A stretch of 64,000 nt of DNA from Narthecium ossifragum (GCA_963920575.1 OY986971.1:4069340-4133339), one strand, 5' to 3'. Shown: positions 44,190-55,835, counted from the stretch's first letter. Program-made: numbers and translations. The notes: generated by a model from the letters alone, not told the origin.

Positions 44190-44650
44190 TACGGCCTAAA
44201 GATCCTCCACATCAGATCTGTGAAAGCTGCTGGTGCGTTTGTCAGACCAAACGGCATCACTGTGAACTCGTAGAGTCCGTACCTCGTACGGAAGGCTGTC
44301 TCTGGGATGTCGCAATCCCGAATTCTCAGCTGGTGTAGTCGATGCGAAGGTCAAACTCTGAAGGAGTTGACGAGTCTCTCAACTGCAATTCCATCATCGT
44401 TACACTGCAGCGGGCGCATACTCTGTGCTGCAACACCGTCCAGCTTCCTGAAGTCTATGCATCTATGGAGGGAACCATCCACAATCAGATCCGGAACACA
44501 CTCTGAGGTCACACACCTGGGCGAACGAAGTCCCGGACTACTGACTCGGCCGACTGAGTCCTCGACTCTCCAAACGCTGCTAGCATCCACGTGTGAACTC
44601 GCGACGCTCAAGACCGCCCAAAGGAACCTCAACCTCAAACTCGGTGTCCC
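44190..44650 (-). pseudogene. Reverse transcriptase remnant of the chromovirus
   Basis: Minus-strand fragments read [51 protein letters not shown] and MWRIFRPY, the RT core before the catalytic YVDD. They lie in at least two frames, so the enzyme is broken. Confidence 0.85.
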
Positions 44651-46342
44651 GCGAAGGTGACAACCAAAAAGCTCTTCAGAAAGGACAACTGCAAAAACAA
44701 CAACAACAACACGAGGGGAAGCTGCTCTCCAGAGCACCCTCGACAACAACGGGGAGGAAGTTCACCACAAGCCGGTGAACAAACCCCAGCTCTCGACAAA
44801 CAGAAGGATCGCCGAACCGCAATCTTCAACGAGAACAAAACAACGCCGTCAGGTGTACCCACGACACCTTCCCACGGCCAAAGAAGCACAACCCGGTGCG
44901 CGACCAACCGACGCAACCGAGGAAGCCTTCGAACTCCAACGTGTACCACACGTGGGTGACGGACACCTAGAGGTCTCCAACCTCTAGCAAACGCCCCGAC
45001 AAAAGCAACCAACCCAAGCTCTTGCCCCAATCGGTGGCTACTCCCAAAGCCATACCTGACTCCAGTCCCAAGCCAACAAGGCCGCACAGGAACGAGTCAC
45101 AAGGGCGAAACCCAGAGCCACAAGGAAATCGCAAGCTGCGAGAATTTCCGAAAGCTGAAGGCTGAAGCTGAAAGCTGAAAGTCGAAGCTGGCAGCTCTGA
45201 AACTGGCTGCTGCTGAAGATGCTAACTCCTCTGGAGTGCGCGAACCGCTAGCTAGAACGGTCGCCGCCTCATCTCCAGCAAGTTTCTATCTGGAATCTGA
45301 ATTCCTGCGTCTGCCCCAGGTACCTGCCCCAACTGAGGTACTAGTCCACTGCTCTGGCTCACGCCGTGCGTCACTCCCGATTGCTCTGCGATAAGCACCC
45401 AGCGCCCCTCGCAACCAGCACCGTCGGCGAAAAGACCCACAACAGCTAGCACTCGAGCACCCGGTAGAATACCTCTCAGTATGGCGGTCCAGGCTACCTC
45501 TCAAAGGACCGGCACGACGCTGCTGCTGCCAAGGCTGTCGCTGATGCTGAAACCTCTGCCTCTGCCAACGGCCAACATGCCGTTCCCCAGAAGCAGGAAC
45601 GACAACCCCGAAACTCACCACGACCACCGGCCAACTGCCCAGTGTCAACCCTCAAGTCACCTGTCTCAGTAGCTAGCACACAGTCCAGGGTGCACCCTGC
45701 TGTCGCCCTAGCACACCGAGCCAGATGAACCAACCAACCCACGTGTCGCCACGTGGTGCGAGTACCCAGAACCAGAGGAGGGTACTCCCAACTGCACCAC
45801 CCTCCAAGGGTAGATGCCAGAGAACAGTACGCAAACTGTTCTCAACACACAACCAACAGTGTCCCTAGTGGCCCCGACAAGCGCCACTACGAATCGCTCC
45901 CTGGGAAGGCAAGAAAACAACAGCTTCCCAAGCAAGCGATACTCCAGGATGTCCAAAGCATCCGGGATCCGGGTCACCTCCTTCAATCAGTCCTCTACTG
46001 TCAAAGGATCTCCAACACCGTCTCTGAACCCTAGCAGGTTCACCTCTCGAGATTTCAAAAGTACCGAGACGACACACATCCGATTCCCTACTCGCTCATC
46101 TCCAGCACGGGGAGAGACGTTGTCAGGCGAGGGAACGGACAACACCGGTACGCATGCACATCTCCCCCTGAGACGTCATGACGCAACCAGGAAGCAACAA
46201 AAACACAACAGCAAACAGATAGATAAGCATGTCACACGCAATCGCAAACAGACATGTAAGGATGTTCTAGACCTAGAACTATCCCATTCAACACTCAAAA
46301 CCTTAACCGCAAGCCTAATCCTATCCCTGGGACCTACAGCAT
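44651..46342 (-). pseudogene. Degraded gag and protease region
   Basis: By position between PBS and RT this should encode gag and protease. Only low-confidence frames survive, including a glutamine/arginine-rich stretch (RQRFQHQRQPWQQQRRAG near 45560) as seen before the gag zinc knuckle. I cannot see an intact CCHC motif. Confidence 0.6.
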
Positions 46343-46354
46343 GCTCTGATACCA
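46343..46354 (-). other. Primer-binding site (initiator tRNA-Met) of the chromovirus
   Basis: TGGTATCAGAGC on the minus strand, three bases from the LTR at 46358. Confidence 0.93.
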
Positions 46355-46357
46355 AGT

Positions 46358-48974
46358 TGTCACACCCCGACCCAGAAAACCCATTCTGGATGAGGCGTGA
46401 GGGTTCCTATCACTATTCATCTCCAAATGGCGCGATACAAAGCGGAATTATAGATAAACTAAACAATTTTATATTCCACAGGTGAAACAACAATTCAATT
46501 CATAAATATACATCATGTTGTACTGATACAAGATCTTCCAAGAAAAGATATAATACATTAATCCCAAAAGTCCTCGAAATGTTTATAATATACAATCTAT
46601 CAAAATGTACAACAAATAATCCTCCAGCAACCTCAAGCACCTCTGGACGTAGTCGCGCCACCAAAAGCTGATCCCGCCGGCTCTACTGAAGAAGAACTGG
46701 CGCCTGCACCTGCAAACGCAGCCCGGGTAGGAGTGAGCGATAAGCTCAGTAGGGTTCTACTCTACGGCACAGTAAGGGAGGAAAACAACAACGGTGTCGT
46801 TTCTCCGCCTAAGTCTAAAGGATGCCACGGGTCCCATAACCCTATCGATGTCCCAAGGGCTCTTGTCATGAAACCTCTCTCCTGAACATGTTACCAGGAG
46901 GCCACGAAACAGTAACATACATGATCACCCTTACCCAAGCTGGAACACCATGCCTTGGGGAACCGCGTCGGGAACGCATCGACAACCATCTTTAGCACTT
47001 GGCTTTGGAGAATCGACACGACCTCTAAACCTCAAATATTGATCAGAGTCAACTATCGCAAATCCTCAATAACATGAGATCTGATTATACAATCACACCC
47101 TAATCCTGACTACCCAGCCGCGGTCCTAATGGCTAGATCCGAGCTACCGAGAGCCTCGGATCGGCGATCACCCATCGCCCGCCTAACCTCAAATGTCTCT
47201 AATGCAAACAAGATGCATGCAATGCTCAGGCACAGATAACAAGATATAAGCATGCAACAAGATGTCATTAGTCATACAGGGCTAGGCATAGCTTACAGCT
47301 AGCCAAAGGGTAAGCATAGCAAAGGCCTCACATACAGAATATCTATGCTAACCAAACAAATATACTGAGCCAAGCATTACACACAGATATACAATAGTCT
47401 TCAGTGCTCTCTTGCACCTGACAGACTAATGTTCCACAGTTACCCCGCAGGTAACTGGCCACAGTTATACAATAGCCCTCGGCACTCGCCGGCAACAGGC
47501 TAAGGTTCCACAATTCCTCATTAACTGGCACTCATAGCTAGCTAATGGTTAAGCAGCCCCATATAGCATTTAACTACTTATCAAACGTATTAAATGCGAT
47601 CAAAACCATAGATTCGTCCAAAAAGGAAAATACTCGAATCGATCCTCAAATCCGATAGAAATCCTTTTAAAACTCTACAAAACTCACTTGCAAAGCTCCC
47701 AACATGTTTAAAGATCAATCACGATTGAAAGTCATTCAAGAAAGACCAGAAAACCATGTTCAAGGGCCCACGGTCGATGTGACGGTCGACCGTGAGGCCA
47801 CGGTCGACCATGAGGCCAACACGAAGAAAACCAAAGTGCGACGGTCGATCCACTCATCGACCCTGGGAAACCCAAAACCAAACAGTGCCTGACGGTCGAT
47901 GCGACGGTCGATCTGACGGTCGACCGTCAGGTAAAATCGGAAAAGCGAAGATCCCGCGGTCGATCCATGCATCGACCCTGGGAGGCTAAAATCCCGACAG
48001 AGTCCGACGGTCGATCCGACGGTCCACCGTCAGGCCCAGAAAACGTAAATCAATACTTGACGGTCGATGCACCGATCGACCGTCGAGCCCCGAAAGAGCG
48101 TATCAACGCTTGACGGTCGATGCACCGATCGACCGTCGAGCCTTAGGCACAGTTCATCAGAACAGTGTCGGAAATCCAATTTCTTGGATTTCAAGGATCA
48201 AATCTAGTTAGAAAACAATGAGATTTTGCAAACAAGTGTAATTCTCGATGGGGAAACCAATGGTGCGAAGAAATCACATTTTTGACGGTTAAATCTCCAA
48301 TCTATGTCAAAATGGGCGAAAACCGATAAAACGGCGATAATACGAAAATCAACCGTTAGAATAAGGAAATCGCGAGTTAGGAATTCTTCAAACCATCTAT
48401 AACACATTCACAATGAATTACACAACATTCTAGCAAGTATTCATACAGCAAAAAGGCAATAAACCTATCCTAGGAGAACCCGATCCTAAGATCGAGGTAG
48501 AAACACCTACTTGAACATGCAGGGCAGCTCCTCCACGCATCCCCCAACTCCAATCGCCGGAAGCCGCTCCTCGAAATTCACACTCCGATGCCCTAGCACA
48601 GCCGCAGGAGAGAGAGAGAGAAGAGAGAAGAGAGAACGCAGGAGAAGAAGAAAGAAAGAAAGAGGGAGAAGGAAGGCTTAAATAGAAAACTGGAATCCAT
48701 CGCAGCCGTCCGATTCGATCTCTCCCGATCGAGCTCCGATCTTCCGATCGGACGCACCCTAAAGATTCTAATCAAACACTTACATCAATCAAAGGCCATG
48801 TGTGCAACGCGGGTGTGAAACTGACCACCAGAAAGCATATTTACCAAAATGCCACTGGGGTCAAAAACAGTGATGCAGTCAACCGATCGCATCCCAAGGC
48901 CAACCGAGCCAAACCACAAACCCAGACCCTCGACCTAACGCGATCGGACCAGGTTGGAGGTACGGGTCCTCACA
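46358..48974 (-). mobile_element. Right LTR of the chromovirus (5' LTR in its own sense)
   Basis: 2617 bp, highly similar to the left LTR along its whole length, with scattered substitutions and a shorter CGGTCGA array. The TATA-like TATTTAA on the minus strand at about 48680 would be the active promoter copy. Confidence 0.93.
47770..48140. repeat. CGGTCGAT palindrome array, right LTR
   Basis: Same organisation as 40571-40992 but with fewer units at its left end, plus substitutions such as GGTCCACCGT. Confidence 0.9.
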
Positions 48975-49633
48975 CCGTCGACCTCCCTCTAGACCTTGTG
49001 CCAGGGACAGCTAGTAGCTTCCCTCCTCCTCTGGTAGTTGTCTACCAGGTGCTTGAGCACCCTGGTTTGGAGATCCGACGGAGCTCCGGCGATCTTCCTG
49101 GGGAGGATGGCGATGATGTGCGCGTGCGCAGCTGCTGCCTTGGTGCGCTGGCCAGCACCTTGTGCGCACAGTGCACGTTAGTTGTTTGTTAACGTGCACC
49201 ATAGCCTTCCGACGCCCGTCTTCGTCATTTCCTGAGTTGTTTTAATCGGTCTTCCTAGCTCTACCTGACAGCGTTCGGTGTTCTTGTGCTTTAGGCGATC
49301 AGGTGAGCGGCCGTGAGGGGTCGGTGGAGGACATGGACCCCCGGACGTAGGGAGCGCATTGATTGTTCTCTTGAGGTAGGAGTTACCTACTATTAGGATT
49401 TGTATGATTGTTGCTATGTTCTGCTAATGATGTGTTGTTGTGCATGTTTTTCCCTTGTGATGGTTGTGTGATATGCTATGACATGATATTTTCTTGTATC
49501 GTATGAATATATGATAATTGTTATTTGCTTTATTGCTGTGTTCTTTGTCTTGTGCATACATGATAGGATTGGGGTTGTGATTGGGTCTAGTCAGGTCCTG
49601 TAGCTAGACTAGTCAGAGTCTAGGGATTAGTTG

Positions 49634-49820
49634 ATGACTTGATCTGAGGACTTTGATCTGATTAAAGATCTGATCTGAGGACTTTGACCTGATTGAATAT
49701 CTGATTTGAGGATTTCATCTGATTGAGGATCTGGCTTGAGGATTTGATTTGATTGAGGGTCTGGCTTGAGGATTTGATCTGATTGAGGATCTGGCTTGAG
49801 GATTTGATCTGATTGAGGAT
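49634..49820. repeat. Tandem repeats of about 33-45 bp (GATCTGATTGAGGATCTGGC-type)
   Basis: Five or more copies built from GATTTGATCTGATTGAGGATCTGGCTTGAG with small variations. Confidence 0.85.
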
Positions 49821-49825
49821 GTTGT

Positions 49826-50106
49826 GCCTATACTAGTGTACTGAGGCCTGTATAAAGTCTATAGGGGTATGGGCGAGCGTTGACGGCCGGATGCGGCGAC
49901 TGTGCGTGTAAGACTTACCCAGACTAGCCAGACCATACTAGATCAGTAAGCTAGTATAGGATGTTGTACCTATACTAGTATACAGGGGCTGGGTATAGAG
50001 TCTATAGGGGTATGGACGAGCATTGACGGTCGGACGCGGCGACTGTGCGTGTAAGACTTACCCATACTAGCCAGACCATACTTGGGCAGTATACTAGGAT
50101 AGGTAG
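49826..50106. repeat. Diverged tandem duplication of about 140 bp
   Basis: Both copies contain CCTATACTAGT, GTCTATAGGGGTATGG, GCGGCGACTGTGCGTGTAAG and CTAGCCAGACCATACT in order. Confidence 0.88.
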
Positions 50107-50556
50107 GTGTACACCAGCGTCCTAGAGTGTGTCAGGTGATTCCTACTGGGCTTTCGAGCTCATTGTTTGGATTTTTGGTTTTATTTTGGTGCAGGTAGGC
50201 CTGAGACCACTGTACCTATGGAGATCATGTTCGGTGCAGAGGAGTCATTCTGTATTTTGTTTCCTTTATTATGTATTAAAAGCATGTATATGTTGGAACT
50301 TGGAAAAAGGGTTGAATATTGTAAATTTGGGATGTAATATCATGTATATTATTTGAATTGATGTGGGCGTATGTGCCCCTAGATGTGGTGAATGATTGTA
50401 AAGAAATAAAGATTTTGATTAATTGTTTTAGGATGTGTAGTTGTAGCTATTGACATGTTGTAATAGTGATCTCACGTCCCCGTGCCCAAGGGTCATGCCA
50501 AAATTTTCAATAATTATTTAGGATAATATTGTTTTTAATTGGGGCGGGGCGTGACA

Positions 50557-51607
50557 GTTGGCGCTCGGTCTGTCAGTTGTGAGTTGGAGCAAGGTTTGCA
50601 GGCAACTTGAACATCGTGGTTTGAATTTTAGAATTCTTGTTGTATGGTGACACACATCCGCTCTACTGATCCATCGTTATGGAAGATAGTGGTATGTGTC
50701 AAATACTGTTTGCGTGGGATGCTTCTTCAAGCCAAACCTTCCAAGCCCTGCTCTGCGTCTTGGCACAACATCTGTCGCTGCTTGCCTGATCTTAGGATGG
50801 GTCTTCATTGGGAGCCAGCAGTTGGAAGCTCTTTAAACGTCTTGAAGGACTGGTGGCTCTTTGACCTACCATTGGAAAGGAAACCAACCTATATAAATAT
50901 GGATAGAATCTCTAATCATACCCTCCTTAGGAGCTTGATCTCACCCAATGGAACTTGGAGGCAACGGATCATCAGGGCGCTATTCTTGGAGGAGCTATCG
51001 ACTGCTATCGTTCTTATTCCTATCCGACCGTTGATGAACTCGGATCGGGGCGTTTAGTCGTTTGATGTCAAAGGTTTTCTCTCTTTGACCTCGGCCTACC
51101 TGTGTCTGTATTCAAGGCAGCTTGACATTGAGGATGATAGGGATCAGTTTAGATGGGTTAATATTTGGCGTGGTCCCTTTGGACTGAGGGTGAGCGCATT
51201 CCTTTAAAAGTTGCTTCACCGGAAGACTCCAACTCTTGAGGCCCTTTGGTATGTTGTGCTGCACCATCACCCACCTGCATTCGTTGTGGTGAAGCGCAAG
51301 AGTCACTGGATCATTTATTCTTGGATTGCCTGGCGTCTTTGGCAGTTTGGTGCTCCCTCTTCAATCATGATTCAGATTGTGTTCGCATCAGGAGCTAGCG
51401 TGATTGGAGGAACAAGGTGCTACCATCCTCTTCTTCGGAGCGATATGTTAAATGGAGATCCAAGCTGGGATATGAGCTCTGGCTTATTTGGAAGAACCGC
51501 AATCAGGTCGTCTTTGATGGTCATGGAGACTCCCCACTTGAAATCGCGCCCTCAGCGTCCTGGATGTCTGGTGAATGGCTATTGTCCAGGCGCTCTTGGG
51601 GATTCGA
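50557..51607 (+). pseudogene. LINE B segment 2: RT tail and zf-RVT linker
   Basis: Peptides LSVVSWSKVCRQLEHRGLNF, NVLKDWWLFDLPLERKPT, SLISPNGTWRQRIIRALF and LHRKTPTLEAL continue the LINE interrupted at 35867. The final part (WKNRNQVVFDGHG) leads to the RNase H linker. Stops and frameshifts are present. It is interrupted at 51608 by a TIR element. Confidence 0.85.
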
Positions 51608-52529
51608 GGGGGCTGCCAAGAGTTATCTCTTGGCAGCCCCTGCCATAGAGGATCCTGGCCGTTCATCTCCACCCACAGAACGGCTAGGATCACTCCACGT
51701 CATCCCCTCCTACTCCCACCATCTCTCTCGTTCTGGATCTACTCCTCTTCTCACCTCCAGACCTCGACCAAGCACCGGTCGGCGTCAATAATCTCCGCGC
51801 CGCCCTTGCCCGGAGTTCCATCGCCGGCGACGGGGTTGAGGAGCTTGGAGCATCTCGTGTTCCAGCTATCGCGCCAGAAGGTGCTGCTCGATTACCGGGA
51901 GACGATCGATGTTGTCGGCAAATTCTTCTTTCCTCTCGTCGATCACCGGCGACAGGAGCATTTCCAATGGGAAACAGGGACCATCGCTCGTCCTAGGCCC
52001 TCGTTCCCTCCGCCGGTGCCACCTCTAGCGTCGTGTTCGCCGGGAAGCCTCGCATCTTCCTCTCTCCCTCCTCCTACGCCACCCCCTCTCAACAGCCACA
52101 ATACCACAACCCACTTGCGGTGTCGTTGACCCTGCCGTCATCTGCCGCCTCACTGAATCCCACCACCACGCCGAGATGGAGAGACTACTGGATCCCTGTT
52201 CGGATCCCCGCGCCTCGCACGAGCCCTTCCTCGCATCCATTGCCCTCCCACTCCCTCAATGCCCTCCTCTCTGCCCTCAACCAGTCCTCCCCTCGCCTCT
52301 CCCTTCGCCGGCGATGGAACTCCGGGTAAGGGCGGCGCGAGGATGATTGATGCTTGCCGATGCTTGGTCGGGGTCGGGAGCTGAGAAGAGGGGGAGAGAA
52401 GGAGACAGATGGTGGGAGTGGGAGGAGATGACGTGGAGTGATCCTAGCCGTTCTCCATGAGTTGGTGGAGATGAACGGCCAGGATCCTCTATGGCAGGGG
52501 CTGCCAAGAGATAACTCTTGGCAGCCCCC
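51608..52529. mobile_element. Long-TIR element inserted in LINE B
   Basis: Terminal inverted repeats of about 140 bp begin GGGGGCTGCCAAGAG, and the first 33 bases are themselves a palindrome (GGGGCTGCCAAGAG..CTCTTGGCAGCCCC). The interior shares a roughly 90-bp block with the fold-back element at 16.2-18.6 kb (ACCGGCGAC.GGAGC.TTTCCAA.GGGAA). No TSD is evident and no transposase is present. Interior frames such as LEHLVFQLSRQKVLLDYRET could be captured exons; I do not recognise them. Confidence 0.8.
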
Positions 52530-52667
52530 CCAAATCCATCCATCATGGGCTCTCCGTAGCTACGGGCAGAGGACTCTTTGAAGTGTTATTAGAAAAAGGC
52601 TGCCGGGATGTGGCAGATTACTTGAACGGGAGGAGGGATTGGCCTTCCCAATTCATGGCGCAGTTCG
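52530..52667 (+). pseudogene. LINE B segment 3: RNase H fragment
   Basis: DVADYLNGRRDWPSQFMAQF matches the INGR..WPSQF block of LINE RNase H domains. It is cut at 52667. Confidence 0.75.
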
Positions 52668-53741
52668 ACGTTCATGTCATGTATAAAGTTCAACTCCTTC
52701 GTACACTCGATTCGAACAAAAATGTCAAATTAAATAGAAAATATGATCATGCTCAATTAAAATATATTTAAGTGGATAGTAGCGAAGAAAATTAAAGATA
52801 AATCTAGATTACTCTTAGAGAAAATCTAACTTAATCTGAGATCATCTAAATCAACTAATTAAACTCGGAAAACAAAGAAAAGTACTTTAGACTAATTAAA
52901 TCTAGATTATCTCTATGTTAATTCTACAATCAGAAGGAACAGAAACTATTTAAATTAAACTAGTTTAACTTAATCTAAAGATTAATCTAAACTAATTAAA
53001 CTAGAATAAATTTAGATTAACCCTACAGTAATCCTAAATTAATCTACTAGAGAGGAAATAAACTAAGATTATTAAACCATATTAACTAGACTAATCTAAG
53101 AAAGCAATAAAAGAAGAACAATAAAGAACTGAACTATCTCCATTAATGGAAATAACTTACAAGTACAAAAGGAACGCATGAATCTATACTTAAAAGTTGG
53201 TTACAAGAGTGTCAGAGAGATTACAGTAGTAAAAGACAGGCTATTTATATCTAATGAACTAATTAATAACTACTCCTGCCTTGAGTGGTTACGACGTAAG
53301 TGTAGGAGATCGTGCTGTAACTGCGCTACAACTGTTCATTCCATGTTCAGTTCTGGGTTGGTGATCACACGTGGTCGATGATCCTTCATTGCATACACCA
53401 TAATTACGTTAGATTACTTATCGCTCCTTATCCACTTCATAATTGCACGTGCTTCGTGATCCTAACTGGCACATATTTTAATTGTTTTTGGGCGATAGCT
53501 TTGAGTGGCTTGCCTCATCATGACCTTTGGTCGATCATCTTTCTTTACCTGCTTCACACTTATATTTGCCCGATGATTTGGCTTCATGGTTTATGAACGA
53601 TGCTCCGTCACTGCACATCAACATATGATCATTCATTTGGTCGATGATTTGCATCTGGACGATGAAGCCATGTACTCATCGATCATTGCTACTTTACTTA
53701 CGTGTCCATCATTAATTTCTTAGTTATTATTTTGACTAACA
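52668..53741 (-). mobile_element. Probable solo LTR, repeat gttcg, in LINE B
   Basis: The 1074-bp insert is flanked by gttcg (52663-52667 and 53742-53746; the match extends to cagttcg). On the minus strand it begins TGTTAGTCAAAA, typical of Copia LTRs, and has a TATA-like TATAAATAG near 53250. Its other end (ACGTTCATG in plus sense) lacks the expected TG, so the boundary has decayed. The region 52790-53110 is built from TTAGATTAAT-like words. Confidence 0.65.
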
Positions 53742-53937
53742 GTTCGCCAAGGAAGGATTATCAGGAGTGCAAAGTTTTAAAGCTGCTGACTCGGGAAACA
53801 CAGCCCAGCCCATGGGGGTTCCTTGCATAGTTTATGTAGGTGTTGTAGTTTTTAGTGTTATGTGTCTTGTATTTTATGCTTTTCTAGCCTATGGCTGAAC
53901 TGCTTTTTTTTTAATTTATAAAAAAAGGCATATATAT
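53742..53937 (+). pseudogene. LINE B segment 4: RNase H end and 3' tail
   Basis: FAKEGLSGVQSFKAADSG follows the expected LINE RNase H C-terminus (..LAK.GL). The element ends with T-rich then A-rich sequence (TTTTTTTTTAATTTATAAAAAAAG), a usual plant LINE 3' end. Confidence 0.75.
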
Positions 53938-54193
53938 ATTTTTTTCTATTTCACATATTATCTAAAATTAAATATGTATTTCTCCAAAAGTATTATAGTC
54001 GTCTGATCTAAACGAACGACCGTGATTATTGTCAGAAAAAAAACTAGCTTTGCCCTTTCAATCTCAATCTTTGATTTACATTCATTTGTAATATACGACA
54101 CCCAGATTAAGCAGAGCCTCAAGTAAAGTTAACTAAGCTGCTGCAGGAGCCTGGGCTCGGGGCCCCTGCGGTAGCTAATCAACTGTAGACTTA
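53938..54193. other. No gene between LINE B and the MITE nest
   Basis: AT-rich sequence with nothing I can support. Confidence 0.4.
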
Positions 54194-54284
54194 GGCCTCG
54201 TTTGGTATAGGGTTAACTTTATTTCGGGTTAAGGGACTTTATTCCAGGTTTTGGGAATAACTTTGTAATGATTATTTGGAATAA

Positions 54285-54921
54285 AAGCCTGTTTGGTTGC
54301 TGAGAAGTGAGCTGAAGTGAAGTGACTTCTGGGGAGTGAAGTGAAGTGAAGTGACTTCTGAGGGTTTCTGAGTTCTGGTGTTTGAAGTGGGATATGGTCA
54401 CGCCCAACTATTTAATATTTTAATAATTTCCCTATATTAAAATATTAAAAATAATACTATTTTAGATGACGTGGACCAATCACGAAGTGCCACGTGACAT
54501 GTGGGATCCATTTATATTAATATTTTATTACAGTATGATATTATTAACATTATTTGTCACTTTAAATATTAAAATAAAACATTAAAATAATATTTTAATA
54601 ATAAAATATTAATAATTTAATAACTTTTAAATTAAATTATTAGAAATAATATTATTTTGGATGACGTGGACCAATCACGATGTGACACGTGATATGTGAG
54701 ACCTACTTATATTAATATTTTATTACAGTATAATATTATTAATATCTTCAAATGCCACTTCAAATGACTTCAGGCCAAAGAGACCCGAAGTCGAAATGGT
54801 AAGTGGCAGTTTTGGTTACAGTGACTTCAGCCCCACTTCCGAACAACCAAACACCTGATGTGGCTCGGAAGTCACTTCAAAAGGTGACTTCTGAGCCACT
54901 TCATAGGAAGCAAACACATCC
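54285..54921. mobile_element. Inner MITE, same family as 10970-11657, TSD TAA
   Basis: Ends AAGCCTGTTTGGTTGC and the complement of GCAAACACATCC, with taa on both sides (54282-54284, 54922-54924). It shares internal AT-rich blocks with the copy in the zinc-finger gene. Confidence 0.85.
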
Positions 54922-54924
54922 TAA

Positions 54925-55310
54925 GGTTGTGTTTGGTTACCCCTTTGACCATGGAAGAGGGAGTGGGAGAGGGAGTCACAACTCCCTCCGCCGCGTTTGG
55001 TTGGCATTTAAGCGCGGGAGAGGCGACTCCCTCTCCCGAGCTCTCCCATGACGGAAGGAAATCAGACTCCTCCTGAAATTGGGAGGAATCATGTTTCCTT
55101 CCCCCTCGTTTTGGTCAACGCAAAGAAGAGTACTAAAATACCCCTCTTAAAAATTATGTATCTTTTAAAAGATCTAATTATACCCATCAGATTTAGGGGT
55201 ATATTAGTAACTTCAATATCATTCCTGCGTTTTCCCATATTAATTTGGTCATACCAAACACAAACAACGTATTTCCCTCTCCCACTCCCATGGTCATACC
55301 AAACACAAAC
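54925..55310. mobile_element. Second inner MITE (GGTTGTGTTTGG termini)
   Basis: Left end GGTTGTGTTTGGTTACC..GACCATGG pairs with right end CCATGGTCATACCAAACACA. A second copy of the right terminus lies about 50 bp inward (55248). The right end at 25551-25614 belongs to the same family. Confidence 0.7.
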
Positions 55311-55835
55311 GATGTCAATCCCATTCCTCTCCACTCCTCCCTCTCGCACTCCCTCTCCCTCTTCCTCTCCTGTCATGCAGCAAGAGAAAAGCAGAGTGGA
55401 GAATGAGAATAACTTTGTAATGATTACTTGGAACAAGAGAAAGTGTGTTTGAGGTTAAGGGGTGGAATAAGTAATAGATTCGAAAATATTCTAAGAATAT
55501 TTCCTCCTTAATCCGGGTTAAAAATTATTCTCGAAATTTATTCTCGTATCAAATGGGGCTTTACAGGATCAGATCTCCGCCGTCGGATGAATATCTGATC
55601 GTTGATGTCAATTGAACCAGTCTCACTTTTTCCTCAACAGAAATCGATTTCAACCGTCGGATAGTCATCAGATAGCTGAGATCTGACACTTTTAGGGCCT
55701 GCAGTTGATTTGATAAACTTTTGCAGGCGCCCCCATTCCGGCCTATTTTAAACAGCAGTGAGCGGCAACCGTGTGGATGAGGGTTCTGTCGTGCTTGTCG
55801 ACCGTCAGTCAACTCAGCAGGAGGACCTCCCGTCA

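Larger units (their letters stand above)
39161..48974 (-). mobile_element. Complete nested Ty3/gypsy chromovirus with both LTRs, TSD ccgtc
   Basis: Two LTRs (39161-41826 and 46358-48974) with TGTCACACC...CCTCACA ends flank a 4.5 kb internal region, and the repeat ccgtc lies on each side (39156-39160, 48975-48979). The PBS at 46343-46354 and the pol-end and purine tract near 41830 set the coding strand as minus. Gag-pol homology is recognisable but broken. The C-terminal integrase extension resembles the chromodomain of Tekay-type chromoviruses. Confidence 0.95.
35868..50556 (+). mobile_element. Rearranged, partly palindromic LTR element inserted in LINE B
   Basis: Outer ends are TGTAAGGGCC and GGGCGTGACA. 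Near-identical 5-mers flank it: gtagg (35863-35867) and gttgg (50557-50561). The LINE B coding homology continues across the two sides. The parts are a truncated LTR head (35868-36454), an inverted piece (36455-37406), a spacer (37407-37884), the same piece in forward orientation (37885-38501) with a purine tract, and a full LTR (38502-50556) split by a nested chromovirus. No gag-pol remains apart from a zinc-knuckle-like trace and a pol-end peptide. Confidence 0.8.
48980..50556 (+). mobile_element. 3' LTR of the rearranged element, second part
   Basis: This continues the LTR broken at 39160 and ends GGGGCGGGGCGTGACA. It contains two local repeat blocks (49634-49820 and 49826-50106) and no gene. 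Confidence 0.8.
54194..55560. mobile_element. Outer Tourist-like MITE hosting two others, TSD TTA
   Basis: Ends GGCCTCGTTTGGTATAGGGTTAA and the complement of CGTATCAAATGGGGCT, with tta at 54191-54193 and 55561-55563. Its body was split by two further MITEs. A 33-35 bp piece (AATAACTTTGTAATGATTA) occurs on both sides of the inserted block (54256 and 55408). Confidence 0.82.
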
